Notes: generated by a model from the sequence alone, not told the origin. 16,968 bases of DNA from Corallococcus sp. (GCA_023663205.1 JAMPHX010000023.1:1-16968), one strand, 5' to 3'. Positions 1 to 7,057 are shown, counted from the first letter of the stretch. Program-made: numbers and translations.

Positions 1-195
1 AATATTTATTCAATTAGTCAAGCGTTTTGTTTGAATTATGTTTTTATTGCGGATGCGTATATTTTTATTATAGATTGCTTCGTCGCTTCGCTCCCTCGCA
101 ATGACAAAAAAGTTTATAGATTTACAAACCTATTGCAGAATATCGGCACGCAAAGCATTCGGTTGCTCGAATTTGCCGAATATGTACTTATTCTC
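1..195. other. Intergenic end with a dispersed palindromic repeat
   Basis: This AT-rich stretch follows the 3' end of the rRNA methyltransferase gene, which reads leftwards and stops at 196. I see no convincing gene; the long plus-strand frame across it is the shadow of the methyltransferase. Its only clear content is the small palindromic repeat at 73-105. A weak hairpin (ATTCGG/CCGAAT arms near 153-177) lies just downstream of the stop but has no T run, so I do not call it a terminator. Confidence 0.6.
73..105. repeat. Short palindromic dispersed repeat, copy 1
   Basis: This 33-bp element begins GATTGC and ends GCAATGAC, with CGTCGCTTCGCTCCCTC inside. The ends ATTGC (74-78) and GCAAT (98-102) are inverted, so it can fold. 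It is flanked by AT-rich DNA. From general knowledge, elements of the form TCATTGCGAG...GCGAAGC...GCAATC are scattered between genes in many unrelated bacterial genomes. A diverged second copy is at 5971-5998, which supports a real repeat family here. Confidence 0.7.
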
Positions 196-1551
196 TTAGG
201 ATTTTTTGCGCAGCACGCAAAGCGTTTCCACGTGACTGCACGACGGAAACATATTGTACGGACGCACCGTCACAACGTCGTACTTTGCCGAAAGCAACTT
301 CAAATCGCGCGCAAGGGTAGCGCTGTCGCAGGATATATACACAATTTTGTCGGGCTCGGCGCAAAGCAAAGTATCGCAAACGCGTTCGCCAAGTCCCTTT
401 CGCGGAGGGTCTACCACTACCGAAACACGTCTGCCTTTGAGTCTGCGCACAAGTTCGGGCAGTTGCTCGTTGACGTCGCAGCATATGTTGGTAAGACGCT
501 TTATGCCGTTTGCCTGTTTCATTCCGTCGGCGTCTTGCACTGCGGAAGGGGTTATCTCCAAGGCATACACGTCGTGATTATTGCCTGTGAGCGCGGCGGA
601 AAGCAATCCCACTCCCGAAAAGCAATCCACTACCGCGTCCGTGCCATCGCAAAGAGCGTATTCCTTTGCCGCGGCGTACAAAAGCGACTTTATTGCGCCG
701 TTCACCTGAAAGAAACTATCCGGCTGCAATCGGAATTTGATGTCGTTTTCCTCGCTTTGTATATACTTTATTCCGTAAACACATTGCGTTGTTTTGCCCA
801 AAATTACGTTATTTTTGCCTGTGTTGATATTTACAAACAGTCCGAATTTGCCATACACGTTGCCGAGGGCGGCAATAAGCGGATGAAAATCGCACTTGCA
901 ATTGCCGTTAAACACCAATGTCAATAGCAACTGACCATCCAAGTACCTTGCAACGACGTGTCGTATTTGCCCTGTGTGAACACTTTCGTCATAGGGAGCA
1001 ATACGTTGGGTGTCGAAATAATTTTTCAATATATCGGCAAGCGGGTCTGCCCAATTACCGCAAAGCAAACATTTGCCGACGGGCACAATGCGGTGACTGC
1101 CTTTGGCGTACAGACCAATCCTGACGTTGCCGATTTTGCCGCCGACAGGCAAACTTACCTTGTTGCGGTAACGCAATCTGTCAAGCGAAACTACCGGTTC
1201 AACCTCTACGTGTAATCCGCCGATTTTTTGCAGATTATTTTGCACAAGCGCGCGCTTGTAGTCATCTTCCGCAGTTGCGGTCATATGCTGCAATCCGCAG
1301 CCGCCGCATTTGCCGAAATATTTGCAGGGCGCGCTCTGCCTCGACGCACTCGGATTATCCACGATTTGAAGTTTGGCAAAACATATGTTGTTTTTGACAT
1401 ATGTTACCTTGCAGGTTACCGTTTCCTCAGGCAATGCAAAATCGACGAATACCGTATATTCGCCGTAATGCGCAACCCCCTCGCCGTTTGTGCCGAGGCG
1501 TGTTATTACAACCTGTATTATGTCGTCCTGTTTGAGTTTTGTCTGTTCCAT
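196..1551 (-). CDS. rlmD: 23S rRNA (uracil-5-)-methyltransferase, RlmD/TrmA family
   Basis: This 451-residue enzyme should transfer a methyl group from S-adenosylmethionine to C5 of a uracil in 23S rRNA. An N-terminal TRAM RNA-binding domain spans about residues 5-62. The iron-sulfur cysteines are C76, C82 and C85 (CX5CX2C), with the fourth at C161 or C164 in VGKCLLC. The Rossmann methyltransferase core has DCFSGVGLLS at 309-318 and DPPRKG at 381-386. The catalytic cysteine is C408 in YISCDSATLARD, and the likely catalytic base is E442 in HVETL. Length and motif order are complete. The ATG at 1551 lacks a clear Shine-Dalgarno but is the only reasonable start before the TRAM domain. It has its own promoter just downstream of sigE. 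Bacillota members of this family (RlmCD type) can modify two sites, so the exact target base (U747 or U1939, E. coli numbering) is not settled by sequence alone. Confidence 0.93.
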   Translation of the reverse strand: MEQTKLKQDDIIQVVITRLGTNGEGVAHYGEYTVFVDFALPEETVTCKVTYVKNNICFAKLQIVDNPSASRQSAPCKYFGKCGGCGLQHMTATAEDDYKRALVQNNLQKIGGLHVEVEPVVSLDRLRYRNKVSLPVGGKIGNVRIGLYAKGSHRIVPVGKCLLCGNWADPLADILKNYFDTQRIAPYDESVHTGQIRHVVARYLDGQLLLTLVFNGNCKCDFHPLIAALGNVYGKFGLFVNINTGKNNVILGKTTQCVYGIKYIQSEENDIKFRLQPDSFFQVNGAIKSLLYAAAKEYALCDGTDAVVDCFSGVGLLSAALTGNNHDVYALEITPSAVQDADGMKQANGIKRLTNICCDVNEQLPELVRRLKGRRVSVVVDPPRKGLGERVCDTLLCAEPDKIVYISCDSATLARDLKLLSAKYDVVTVRPYNMFPSCSHVETLCVLRKKS

Positions 1552-1661
1552 AACGCACGCGGTAAATTGCAGTTACGCCTGACGTATGCAGCGCACAAAG
1601 TGAAAAACACGCAAAGCATACTCGCCTTTTGAAAACGTACCGCAAAACATTTGTTTACCAC

Positions 1662-1690
1662 ATTATACCCGAAAACCCGCGTGCGGTAAA
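1662..1690 (-). promoter_or_regulatory. Sigma-A-type promoter for the rRNA methyltransferase gene
   Basis: On the minus strand the -35 is TTTACC (1685-1690) and the -10 is TATAAT (1662-1667), 17 bp apart. It lies between the sigE stop (1700) and the methyltransferase start (1551) and predicts a leader of about 100 nt. This suggests the methyltransferase is expressed independently of the sporulation operon. Confidence 0.6.
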
Positions 1691-1699
1691 GCGTTAACG

Positions 1700-2404
1700 T
1701 CACATCAATTTGCCTATTTCCTTTTTGAGACGTACTATTATCTTCTTTTCCAAACGCGATATGTAGGATTGCGAAATGCCCAAAAGGTCGGCAACTTCCT
1801 TTTGCGTGCGCTCCTCGTTGCCGTCCAAGCCGAAGCGCATTTCTATTATCTGCTGTTCGCGGCGCGGCAACTTGGAAAGTCCCTCAAACAGCAATTGCCT
1901 TTCCACCTGAGATTCCACATGAGAGTACACCATATCTCCGTCAGTTCCCAATATGTCGCCCAAAAGCAATTCGTTGCCCTCGCCGTCGACATTGAGCGGT
2001 TCGTCTAACGAAACTTCCGACTTGCGCTTGCTTACCTTACGCAAATACATAAGTATTTCGTTTTCGATACAACGGCTGGCGTAAGTGGCAAGTTTTATCT
2101 GTTTATCGGGGTTGTAACTGTTTATTGCTTTGATAAGTCCTATTGTGCCTACCGAAACAAGGTCTTCCATATCCAGTCCCGTGCTTTCAAACTTTTTTGC
2201 AAGGTACACCACCAGACGCAGATTGTGCTCCACCAACTTATCTTTGGCGTCGCTGTTGCCGTCCAAAGCAAGCGCAATTGTTTTGGCTTCTTCTTCCGCG
2301 TCGAGCGGCTGCGGCAACGCCTCGTTTCCGCAAATAAAGTCGACGCTCTTTTCGCGGAAACCCAGTTGTTCAAGCAACTTTTTTACCAATTGAAACATTT
2401 TCAT
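1700..2404 (-). CDS. sigE: RNA polymerase sporulation sigma factor SigE (pro-sigma-E)
   Basis: This 234-residue sigma-70-family factor directs early mother-cell transcription during sporulation. Region 2 (about 55-125) includes NLRLVVYLAKKFESTGLDME and ATYASRCIENEILMYLR. Region 4 carries the DNA-binding helix-turn-helix at about 200-226 (TQKEVADLLGISQSYISRLE). These parts are nearly identical to B. subtilis SigE. The first ~22 residues form an amphipathic, basic pro-sequence. By alignment to the B. subtilis Y27/Y28 site, cleavage would fall near D22/F23, giving a pro-sequence about five residues shorter. The start chosen is ATG 2404, five bases after GGAGGT; ATG 2398 is two codons downstream. 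The gene overlaps the end of spoIIGA, whose product should process it. Usually sigG follows; here an rRNA methyltransferase gene does. Confidence 0.96.
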   Translation of the reverse strand: MKMFQLVKKLLEQLGFREKSVDFICGNEALPQPLDAEEEAKTIALALDGNSDAKDKLVEHNLRLVVYLAKKFESTGLDMEDLVSVGTIGLIKAINSYNPDKQIKLATYASRCIENEILMYLRKVSKRKSEVSLDEPLNVDGEGNELLLGDILGTDGDMVYSHVESQVERQLLFEGLSKLPRREQQIIEMRFGLDGNEERTQKEVADLLGISQSYISRLEKKIIVRLKKEIGKLM

Positions 2405-3194
2405 TTTGCACCTCCAAAAACGCTGCATTTAATAGTATTTCGTAATGAACGCTGGCGGCTTTGGGATACGCCAAATAAACTTGACGCGTACAATTGTTTA
2501 CCGTCAGATTGCATTTGACGGCAAGCGCCGACGTATTGCCGCTCATTGTTGTGTAATAAAGTTTTGTCACCGTGCCGCAAAGGACGCCTTCCGCAAGCGC
2601 TTCTTTGAGAGTCTTTTTGAGAGAACCCATTGCAAAACACACGGGAACATCTCCCTCGGAAAGCACGTTGCCGCTATCCAAAAAGCCTTTTACCTTGCGG
2701 TGTTTGCCCAGTATTTCCACGTCGACTTCCACAATGTGCGCGGATATTCTGCGCACATTGCCCACATACTTTGCTACGGCATATGCCAAATACGCAACAG
2801 TTGATACTCCCAATACGTACATCCCAAGCGGAATATCGGCGTAATACCCGAAGTATCCTTCCTCGAATGAGAAATCCGCATCTAACAAATTGAACATTGC
2901 CGTTATCGCGCCGCCCGACGCAAAAGTATACGCGCAAAAAACCGAAATATACCGCAAAAGTTTGCGCCTTCCGCAAACTACGGCGCACATCGGAACTACG
3001 CACGCAAACTTAAACGCCACAAGCCACGCCCCGCCCAGCAGCGGCGATACAAAAGCGCAAGCCGTCCCTATTACTCCGCCTAACGCAATGCGCCATACCT
3101 TAGCCTTTATTTTGAGCGTAAGCGCGGCAAGCGTAAGCAAAAGACAATCAAATGTCATATTATCCAATATTACGTATTCGACGTACACATTCAT
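2370..3194 (-). CDS. spoIIGA: Sigma-E processing peptidase SpoIIGA
   Basis: This 274-residue membrane aspartic protease removes the pro-sequence of sigma-E at the sporulation septum after a signal from the forespore (SpoIIR in B. subtilis). The N-terminal half has about five hydrophobic segments (residues 5-145, for example VILDNMTFDCLLLTLAAL). The cytoplasmic C-terminal half holds the catalytic motif FLDSGN, with D173 as the active-site aspartate. The ATG at 3194 was chosen because its protein start, MNVYVEYVILDNM, aligns with B. subtilis MKIYLDVIWLLNF. It lacks an obvious Shine-Dalgarno; a TTG 17 codons upstream (3245) is open but less likely. The 3' end overlaps sigE by 35 bp, which suggests translational coupling. 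Overall identity to B. subtilis is low, as is usual for this family, but context and motif make the call secure. Confidence 0.93.
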   Translation of the reverse strand: MNVYVEYVILDNMTFDCLLLTLAALTLKIKAKVWRIALGGVIGTACAFVSPLLGGAWLVAFKFACVVPMCAVVCGRRKLLRYISVFCAYTFASGGAITAMFNLLDADFSFEEGYFGYYADIPLGMYVLGVSTVAYLAYAVAKYVGNVRRISAHIVEVDVEILGKHRKVKGFLDSGNVLSEGDVPVCFAMGSLKKTLKEALAEGVLCGTVTKLYYTTMSGNTSALAVKCNLTVNNCTRQVYLAYPKAASVHYEILLNAAFLEVQNENVSIGKKVA

Positions 3195-3519
3195 TTGTTT
3201 ACAATCTATCACGGTAACTGCGTTGTAACTTGGTAAATTTTGCAAAAATTGCGTCTAAAATGTAAACAACGCCGTTACTCAAAAAAAATCACGGCAATAC
3301 GATGTACGCTTTTACTTTAAACACTTGCCTAAAAACATCTTATGTGTTATAAATAATGTGACGTAATGTGAGAAAAGTCCGCCGCAGCCGACGTAAACAA
3401 AGGCATTGCATATATCCAACATTACAATGAAAGGACGTTGACGCGGCACTTGGCGTTGTACAAATCGTACGAAAGGCAAATGCCCAACATACGCCGAAAT
3501 AATATCGAGGGTGAACGGT
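3195..3519. other. Divergent intergenic region spoIIGA / hydrolase
   Basis: This region separates spoIIGA (leftward) from the hydrolase gene (rightward). A sigma-A-like promoter for the rightward gene is annotated at 3325-3353. For spoIIGA I find no sequence matching the Spo0A box TGTCGAA and no convincing -35/-10 pair. A 9-bp inverted pair, TTGTTTACA (3195-3203) and TGTAAACAA (3261-3269), flanks the presumed spoIIGA leader. No small gene is apparent. Confidence 0.5.
3325..3353 (+). promoter_or_regulatory. Candidate sigma-A promoter for the alpha/beta hydrolase gene
   Basis: TTGCCT (3325-3330) and TATAAA (3348-3353) are separated by exactly 17 bp. Transcription would start near 3360 and give a leader of about 160 nt before the ATG at 3520. 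Confidence 0.5.
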
Positions 3520-4257
3520 ATGAGAGTTTATACCTACGGAAACAAGTTTAACGACAAAATTATTTTGCTGCATCCGCTTATGTCGGACGCAAACTTTTTT
3601 AAGCGTATTATCGAAAAACTGCGCGACAAATACTTTTTAATCGTGCCGACGCTAAGCGGTCATTACGAAGGTTCGACGTTTGTTTCCACGCAGGACGAGG
3701 AACTGCAACTTACGCAACACCTCAGACGCAGCGGAATTACGCACGTCAAAATGATTATCGGGTTTTCGCTAGGCGGAAACATTGCATTGGACTACTTCTG
3801 CCGCAATTCCGACAAAATAGACAAACTTATCGTTGACAGCGCGCCGCTGTTCAATTTGCAGCCGCTTGCGCGCCGCGCCTTCTTCAAAAAGTACAAAAGC
3901 CGCGTGCGCTACGAACAAGGCAAACAGCAAACATTGGAAGAAGATAACGAACGCGCCGCATTTTTCCAAACGGCGGCAAAGTATATTACCGACAAAAGTT
4001 TGCAAAATCTCGTAAAAAGTTGTTACAAGGTGCGTCTGCCCAAAGCAAGCAAGGACGCGCAAAAACGCATGACCTTTATCTACGGAACGAAAGACAAGGC
4101 AAGGGGCTGTTTGAAACGTCTGCGCCTGTACCGCGAAGGCACGTTTTACACGCTGGACGACTACAAACACTGCGAACTTTTCCTGACGCAGCCCGACGCG
4201 TATATTGATAAATTTATCGAAAAGGAAAAAACCGAACCCAAACTGCTTTACCATTGA
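3520..4257 (+). CDS. Alpha/beta hydrolase-fold protein
   Basis: This 245-residue protein is probably a cytoplasmic hydrolase of unknown substrate. The fold signature is clear: LLHPLMSD near residues 16-23 occupies the HG oxyanion-loop position, with HP in place of HG. The nucleophile elbow is GFSLGG with S83. D192 in YGTKDKA and H217 in DYKHCELF are placed to complete the catalytic triad. No signal peptide or membrane segment is seen. The ATG at 3520 is preceded by GAGG at 3507-3510; a GTG at 3511 in the same frame is less likely. It lies between divergent spoIIGA and a strong terminator, so it is probably transcribed alone. The basic C-terminus may be specific to this lineage. The specific esterase, lipase or peptidase activity cannot be told from the sequence. 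Confidence 0.8.
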   Translation: MRVYTYGNKFNDKIILLHPLMSDANFFKRIIEKLRDKYFLIVPTLSGHYEGSTFVSTQDEELQLTQHLRRSGITHVKMIIGFSLGGNIALDYFCRNSDKIDKLIVDSAPLFNLQPLARRAFFKKYKSRVRYEQGKQQTLEEDNERAAFFQTAAKYITDKSLQNLVKSCYKVRLPKASKDAQKRMTFIYGTKDKARGCLKRLRLYREGTFYTLDDYKHCELFLTQPDAYIDKFIEKEKTEPKLLYH

Positions 4258-4307
4258 TAATATATGCGGAACCGCTGCACTGCACCGCCGCATAATAAGT
4301 TTGATTT

Positions 4308-4344
4308 AAACTGCTTTGAGCCTCGCGCTCAAAGCAGTTTTTTT
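4308..4344 (+). terminator. Intrinsic terminator after the hydrolase gene
   Basis: A perfect 14-bp stem (arms 4308-4321 and 4327-4340, core CTGCTTTGAGC) with a five-base loop CTCGC runs directly into seven T (4338-4344). It is 50 bp after the hydrolase stop and just before the promoter of the next gene, so it insulates the two units. Confidence 0.9.
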
Positions 4345-4398
4345 ACACGCAAGGCGTTTGCTCAATGAACTCAACGCCTACTGCATTTGGCGCAACGC

Positions 4399-4428
4399 TT
4401 GACAAACTGGGTAAATTCCGTATATAAT
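4399..4428 (+). promoter_or_regulatory. Consensus sigma-A promoter for the FAD-dependent dehydrogenase gene
   Basis: Perfect hexamers TTGACA (4399-4404) and TATAAT (4423-4428) are 18 bp apart. Initiation would be near 4435, giving a leader of about 55 nt to the ATG at 4489. This is the strongest promoter by consensus match in the window. Confidence 0.85.
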
Positions 4429-4488
4429 TGATTGTCGGTTTTTCGACGGCGCTTTGTTCCAAAGACATCGCCAAAAGGGAGTATCACT

Positions 4489-5883
4489 ATGCAAAACATC
4501 AAATGCGACGTAGTAATTGTCGGCGCAGGTCCTGCGGGAATATTTACCGCACTTGAAATGCTCAGAAAAGGCAGTAAAAAGAAAATAATAATTGTGGAAA
4601 AAGGCAAGGCGATTGAAAACCGCCGCTGTCCCAAATACAAAACGCAAAAATGCGTCGGCTGCAATCCCTGCAACATTACCACGGGATTTTCCGGAGCAGG
4701 CGCGTTTTCCGACGGCAAACTGTCTTTGAGCCCCGAAGTGGGCGGCAGTCTGCCTACGCTAATCGGCGAAAACGTCGCCGCCGAAACAATAAAATATACC
4801 GACGGCATTTACTTGGAATTCGGAGCCGATACGCACATAGAAGGCGTCGGCAATACCGAAGAAGTAAAGGAAATACGCAAGCGCGCCATACAGGCAGGTC
4901 TCAAATTGGTGGATTGCCCTATACGTCACCTCGGCACCGAGATGGCGCAAAAAATTTACCTTTCAATTGAAAATCATCTGAAAAACAACGGCGTGGAAAT
5001 TATTTTCGATACCGAATGCAACAATATTATTTTGCAGGGCGACGACTGTCTGGGCGTAAAGGTTCACGACAAAAAGGGCGAATACCAAATTTACGCCGAC
5101 AAAACCGTAATTGCTACCGGCAGACGCGGCGCCGAATGGCTCGAACACATCTGCGCGGAACACAACATCGCGCACCAACCCGGTACGGTAGATATAGGCG
5201 TACGCGTGGAAGTGCGCAACGAAATAATGGAAAAGGTAAACGACGTACTGTACGAATCCAAACTTATCGGTTACCCCGCTCCTTTTAAAAACAAGGTGCG
5301 TACCTTCTGTCAAAACCCCGGAGGATTTGTAAGCCAAGAAAACTACGACAACGACCTTGCTGTAGTTAACGGGCACTCGTACAAAAATTACAAATCGGAT
5401 AACACCAACCTTGCCATATTGTGTTCGCACGACTTCGGGGAACCTTTCAACCAACCTATCGCCTACGCGCAAAAAGTGGGCGAACTTACAAATATGTTGG
5501 GCGCAGGCAGAATACTTGTGCAACGCTTCGGCGATATCCTTGCAGGCAAACGCACTTGGCAGCACGAACTGGAACGCTCCAACGTGCGTCCCACCCTTCC
5601 CGATGCGGTTGCGGGCGATATTACTTCGGCAATGCCTTACCGCGCCATGATAAACATAATAAACTTTATCAAATCGGTAGACAATGTTGTGCCGGGGTTC
5701 GCTTCGGACGAAACGCTGCTGTACTCGCCCGAATTGAAGTTTTACAGCAACCGCATAAAGATGGATGCGGAATTCAACACAAACGTAAAAGGACTGCACT
5801 GTCTGGGCGATTCAAGCGGCTGGACGCGCGGACTTATGATGGCGTCGGCAATGGGCGTGCTTATGGGAAGAAAACTTGTTTGA
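4489..5883 (+). CDS. FAD-dependent dehydrogenase, COG2509-like
   Basis: This 464-residue flavoprotein is predicted to be a cytoplasmic oxidoreductase; its substrate is unknown. An N-terminal Rossmann motif, VVIVGAGPAG (G12, G14, G17), ends with an acidic residue at E37, typical for binding the FAD ribose. C47, C55, C58 and C61 form a cysteine cluster (CX7CX2CX2C) that could bind a metal or an iron-sulfur centre, followed by GFSGAGAFSDGKL. The C-terminus GLHCLGDSSGWTRGLMMASA resembles the second flavin-contact segment of this fold. The start is ATG 4489, preceded by AGGGAG at 4476-4481; the frame is open further upstream to a TTG at 4432 that falls around the transcription start. It stands alone between a consensus promoter and a strong terminator. 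The family assignment rests on recognising the motifs, not on a search. Confidence 0.85.
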   Translation: MQNIKCDVVIVGAGPAGIFTALEMLRKGSKKKIIIVEKGKAIENRRCPKYKTQKCVGCNPCNITTGFSGAGAFSDGKLSLSPEVGGSLPTLIGENVAAETIKYTDGIYLEFGADTHIEGVGNTEEVKEIRKRAIQAGLKLVDCPIRHLGTEMAQKIYLSIENHLKNNGVEIIFDTECNNIILQGDDCLGVKVHDKKGEYQIYADKTVIATGRRGAEWLEHICAEHNIAHQPGTVDIGVRVEVRNEIMEKVNDVLYESKLIGYPAPFKNKVRTFCQNPGGFVSQENYDNDLAVVNGHSYKNYKSDNTNLAILCSHDFGEPFNQPIAYAQKVGELTNMLGAGRILVQRFGDILAGKRTWQHELERSNVRPTLPDAVAGDITSAMPYRAMINIINFIKSVDNVVPGFASDETLLYSPELKFYSNRIKMDAEFNTNVKGLHCLGDSSGWTRGLMMASAMGVLMGRKLV

Positions 5884-5929
5884 AGTTGCACTTCCGCAGG
5901 AAATAAATAATCAGTATATTTCTATTTTA

Positions 5930-5968
5930 TGTGTACTCTCAAACACTTTGAGAGTACACAATTTTTTT
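5930..5968 (+). terminator. Intrinsic terminator after the FAD-dehydrogenase gene
   Basis: A perfect 14-bp stem (5930-5943 with 5947-5960, sequence TGTGTACTCTCAAA) and a three-base CAC loop are followed by A and seven T (5962-5968). It lies 46 bp after the stop codon. Confidence 0.9.
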
Positions 5969-5970
5969 GA

Positions 5971-5998
5971 ATTGCAGCGTCGCTTATGCTCCCGCAAT
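5971..5998. repeat. Short palindromic dispersed repeat, copy 2 (diverged)
   Basis: ATTGC (5971-5975) and GCAAT (5994-5998) enclose AGCGTCGCTTATGCTCCC. Against copy 1 at 73-105, the order ATTGC, CGTCGCTT, GCTCCC, GCAAT is the same, with a few substitutions and a one-to-two-base gap. It sits directly behind a terminator, a common landing place for such elements. Confidence 0.55.
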
Positions 5999-6142
5999 AA
6001 GGAAAACGGATTTGCCCCGTTTACACGGTAAAAGCCCCACACCTCTGCAACGGCGCAAAAACCGAAATGACCGAAAAACGATATCTGTAACTATATAAGA
6101 ACAATTTGATAAATAATAAACAATCCAAATGCAATATATTAA

Positions 6143-6170
6143 AATTCGACGGAACAGTTTCCGTCGAATT
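6143..6170. terminator. Hairpin, possible bidirectional terminator
   Basis: Perfect 12-bp arms AATTCGACGGAA (6143-6154) and TTCCGTCGAATT (6159-6170) enclose CAGT. The plus-strand flank is GCTTTGTTTATT; the minus-strand flank begins with a short T run. It could stop leftward read-through from the membrane protein gene, although it is about 165 bp beyond that stop. Confidence 0.5.
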
Positions 6171-6304
6171 GCTTTGTTTATTCGGTAAATTGTACTATCA
6201 ATTTTAACAGTGAAATAAATGGAAATCTAATAGAAATCTCGTTGTAATTATTCTCGGCAAAACAGATAAAATGCAAGCGCAAAATTACTTTGCCTGTCAC
6301 AACA

Positions 6305-6329
6305 AACTAAACAAACGGTTTGTTTAGTT
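6305..6329 (-). terminator. Hairpin just after the first membrane protein gene
   Basis: An AT-rich inverted repeat (AACTAAACAAAC with GTTTGTTTAGTT) begins seven bases after the TAA stop at 6336-6338. Read leftwards it is followed by a T/G-rich stretch (TTGTTGTG), not a clean T run. A terminator role is likely from position, but its strength is uncertain. Confidence 0.5.
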
Positions 6330-6335
6330 ACGAAT

Positions 6336-6794
6336 TTACGCTTGTTGCTCTGCCGCCTGCCGAGTATGTCCTTCTTTGAGCAATAGCGCGCTGAACACAA
6401 TAACGGCAATCTGCAATGCCGCACAGATAATCAGCAGCGGCAGGAACACTACCGAAACGCACATATATACCGCCGTTATCAAAGCAACTCCGAATGTAAC
6501 GCAAGCGGTTATCAGCACAGTTTTGACAGACTTTGCGCAAAGCCCCGTAATACCCGAAATAAAACGCAAAACCGCGTCGCCGAATGCAACAAACGACAGA
6601 AGAATGACGGCAGCCTTAAATACTCCTTCTGCGGCTTCGGCATTCTCCGCCGACGTATTACCGAACATTTGCCAAAGCAAATCGACCAATCCGTCTTCGC
6701 CGCTGCACCAAATGCCTATCATAAGCACCGCAGTAAGCGCCGTTGCCGCTGTCAAACATATATTGAGTATCTTCAATACTTTTGCTTTATTCAT
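6336..6794 (-). CDS. Small four-helix membrane protein, function unknown (paralogue A)
   Basis: This 152-residue protein is predicted to sit in the cytoplasmic membrane with about four hydrophobic segments (residues ~9-28, 58-82, 90-112, 115-137), a short loop with acidic residues after the first, and a polar C-terminal tail ending AAEQQA. I do not recognise a characterised family. The ATG at 6794 was chosen because GGAGGAG lies just upstream; the open frame continues 15 codons further without support. It resembles the neighbouring 157-residue protein at 7058-7531. Both start MxKxKxLK and share a GxxG....KSxK.....A motif entering the third segment (GITGLCAKSVKTVLITA here). The two appear to be an old tandem duplication. 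It has its own promoter (6853-6886) and a hairpin after the stop, so it is probably a separate unit. Confidence 0.75.
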   Translation of the reverse strand: MNKAKVLKILNICLTAATALTAVLMIGIWCSGEDGLVDLLWQMFGNTSAENAEAAEGVFKAAVILLSFVAFGDAVLRFISGITGLCAKSVKTVLITACVTFGVALITAVYMCVSVVFLPLLIICAALQIAVIVFSALLLKEGHTRQAAEQQA

Positions 6795-6852
6795 TATCTC
6801 CTCCGATGTTTGCCTCAACCGTACAAATGCTGTCTGCAATTGCTATGCAACG

Positions 6853-6886
6853 ATTATATTGTATCACAACAAAAACGCAAACGCAA
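6853..6886 (-). promoter_or_regulatory. Sigma-A-type promoter for membrane protein A
   Basis: Two overlapping solutions exist on the minus strand. TTGCGT (6875-6880) and TATAAT (6853-6858) have a 16-bp spacer; TTGCGT (6881-6886) and TACAAT (6858-6863) have a 17-bp spacer. Either predicts a leader of about 50-60 nt before the ATG at 6794. Confidence 0.55.
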
Positions 6887-6980
6887 CGGAAAAATTTTGC
6901 GCTAATTTACACTATGTTTGTAAAAAACAAGTTTATTTTATATTTTTAGGCGTTTAAACTAAAACGAAAACAACCGCAAA

Positions 6981-7015
6981 TAAAATACAGACGCGCGACC
7001 ACCGCCGCACGCCTG
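6981..7015 (-). terminator. Intrinsic terminator after membrane protein B
   Basis: On the minus strand a 10-bp GC-rich stem (CAGGCGTGCG with CGCGCGTCTG, two G-U pairs) is followed by TATTTTATTT. It begins about 43 bp after the stop of the gene at 7058. The plus-strand side also has a T run (7018-7022), so it may work in both directions. Confidence 0.7.
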
Positions 7016-7057
7016 CATTTTTATTTGATAAATCAAACTGCCCTTTCTACGACAAAG

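Larger units (their letters stand above)
5884..6335. other. Gene-free stretch with terminators and a repeat
   Basis: No coding sequence is convincing here. From left to right it holds the terminator of the FAD-dehydrogenase gene (5930-5968), the second palindromic repeat (5971-5998), an AT-rich section without clear features, a strong hairpin (6143-6170), and a hairpin just beyond the stop of the next minus-strand gene (6305-6329). A weak plus-strand promoter match (TTGATA at 6106, TGCAAT at 6130) sits before the 6143 hairpin and could yield only a very short RNA. Confidence 0.6.

Noticed and set aside
31..927. 298-codon plus-strand open frame
   Set aside because: It lies antisense to the rRNA methyltransferase, whose motifs are intact; the plus-strand translation has no recognisable domain and mirrors the codon bias of the true gene.
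4263..4294. TATGCGG/CCGCATA inverted repeat after the hydrolase gene
   Set aside because: No T run follows and a much stronger terminator lies immediately downstream at 4308-4344.
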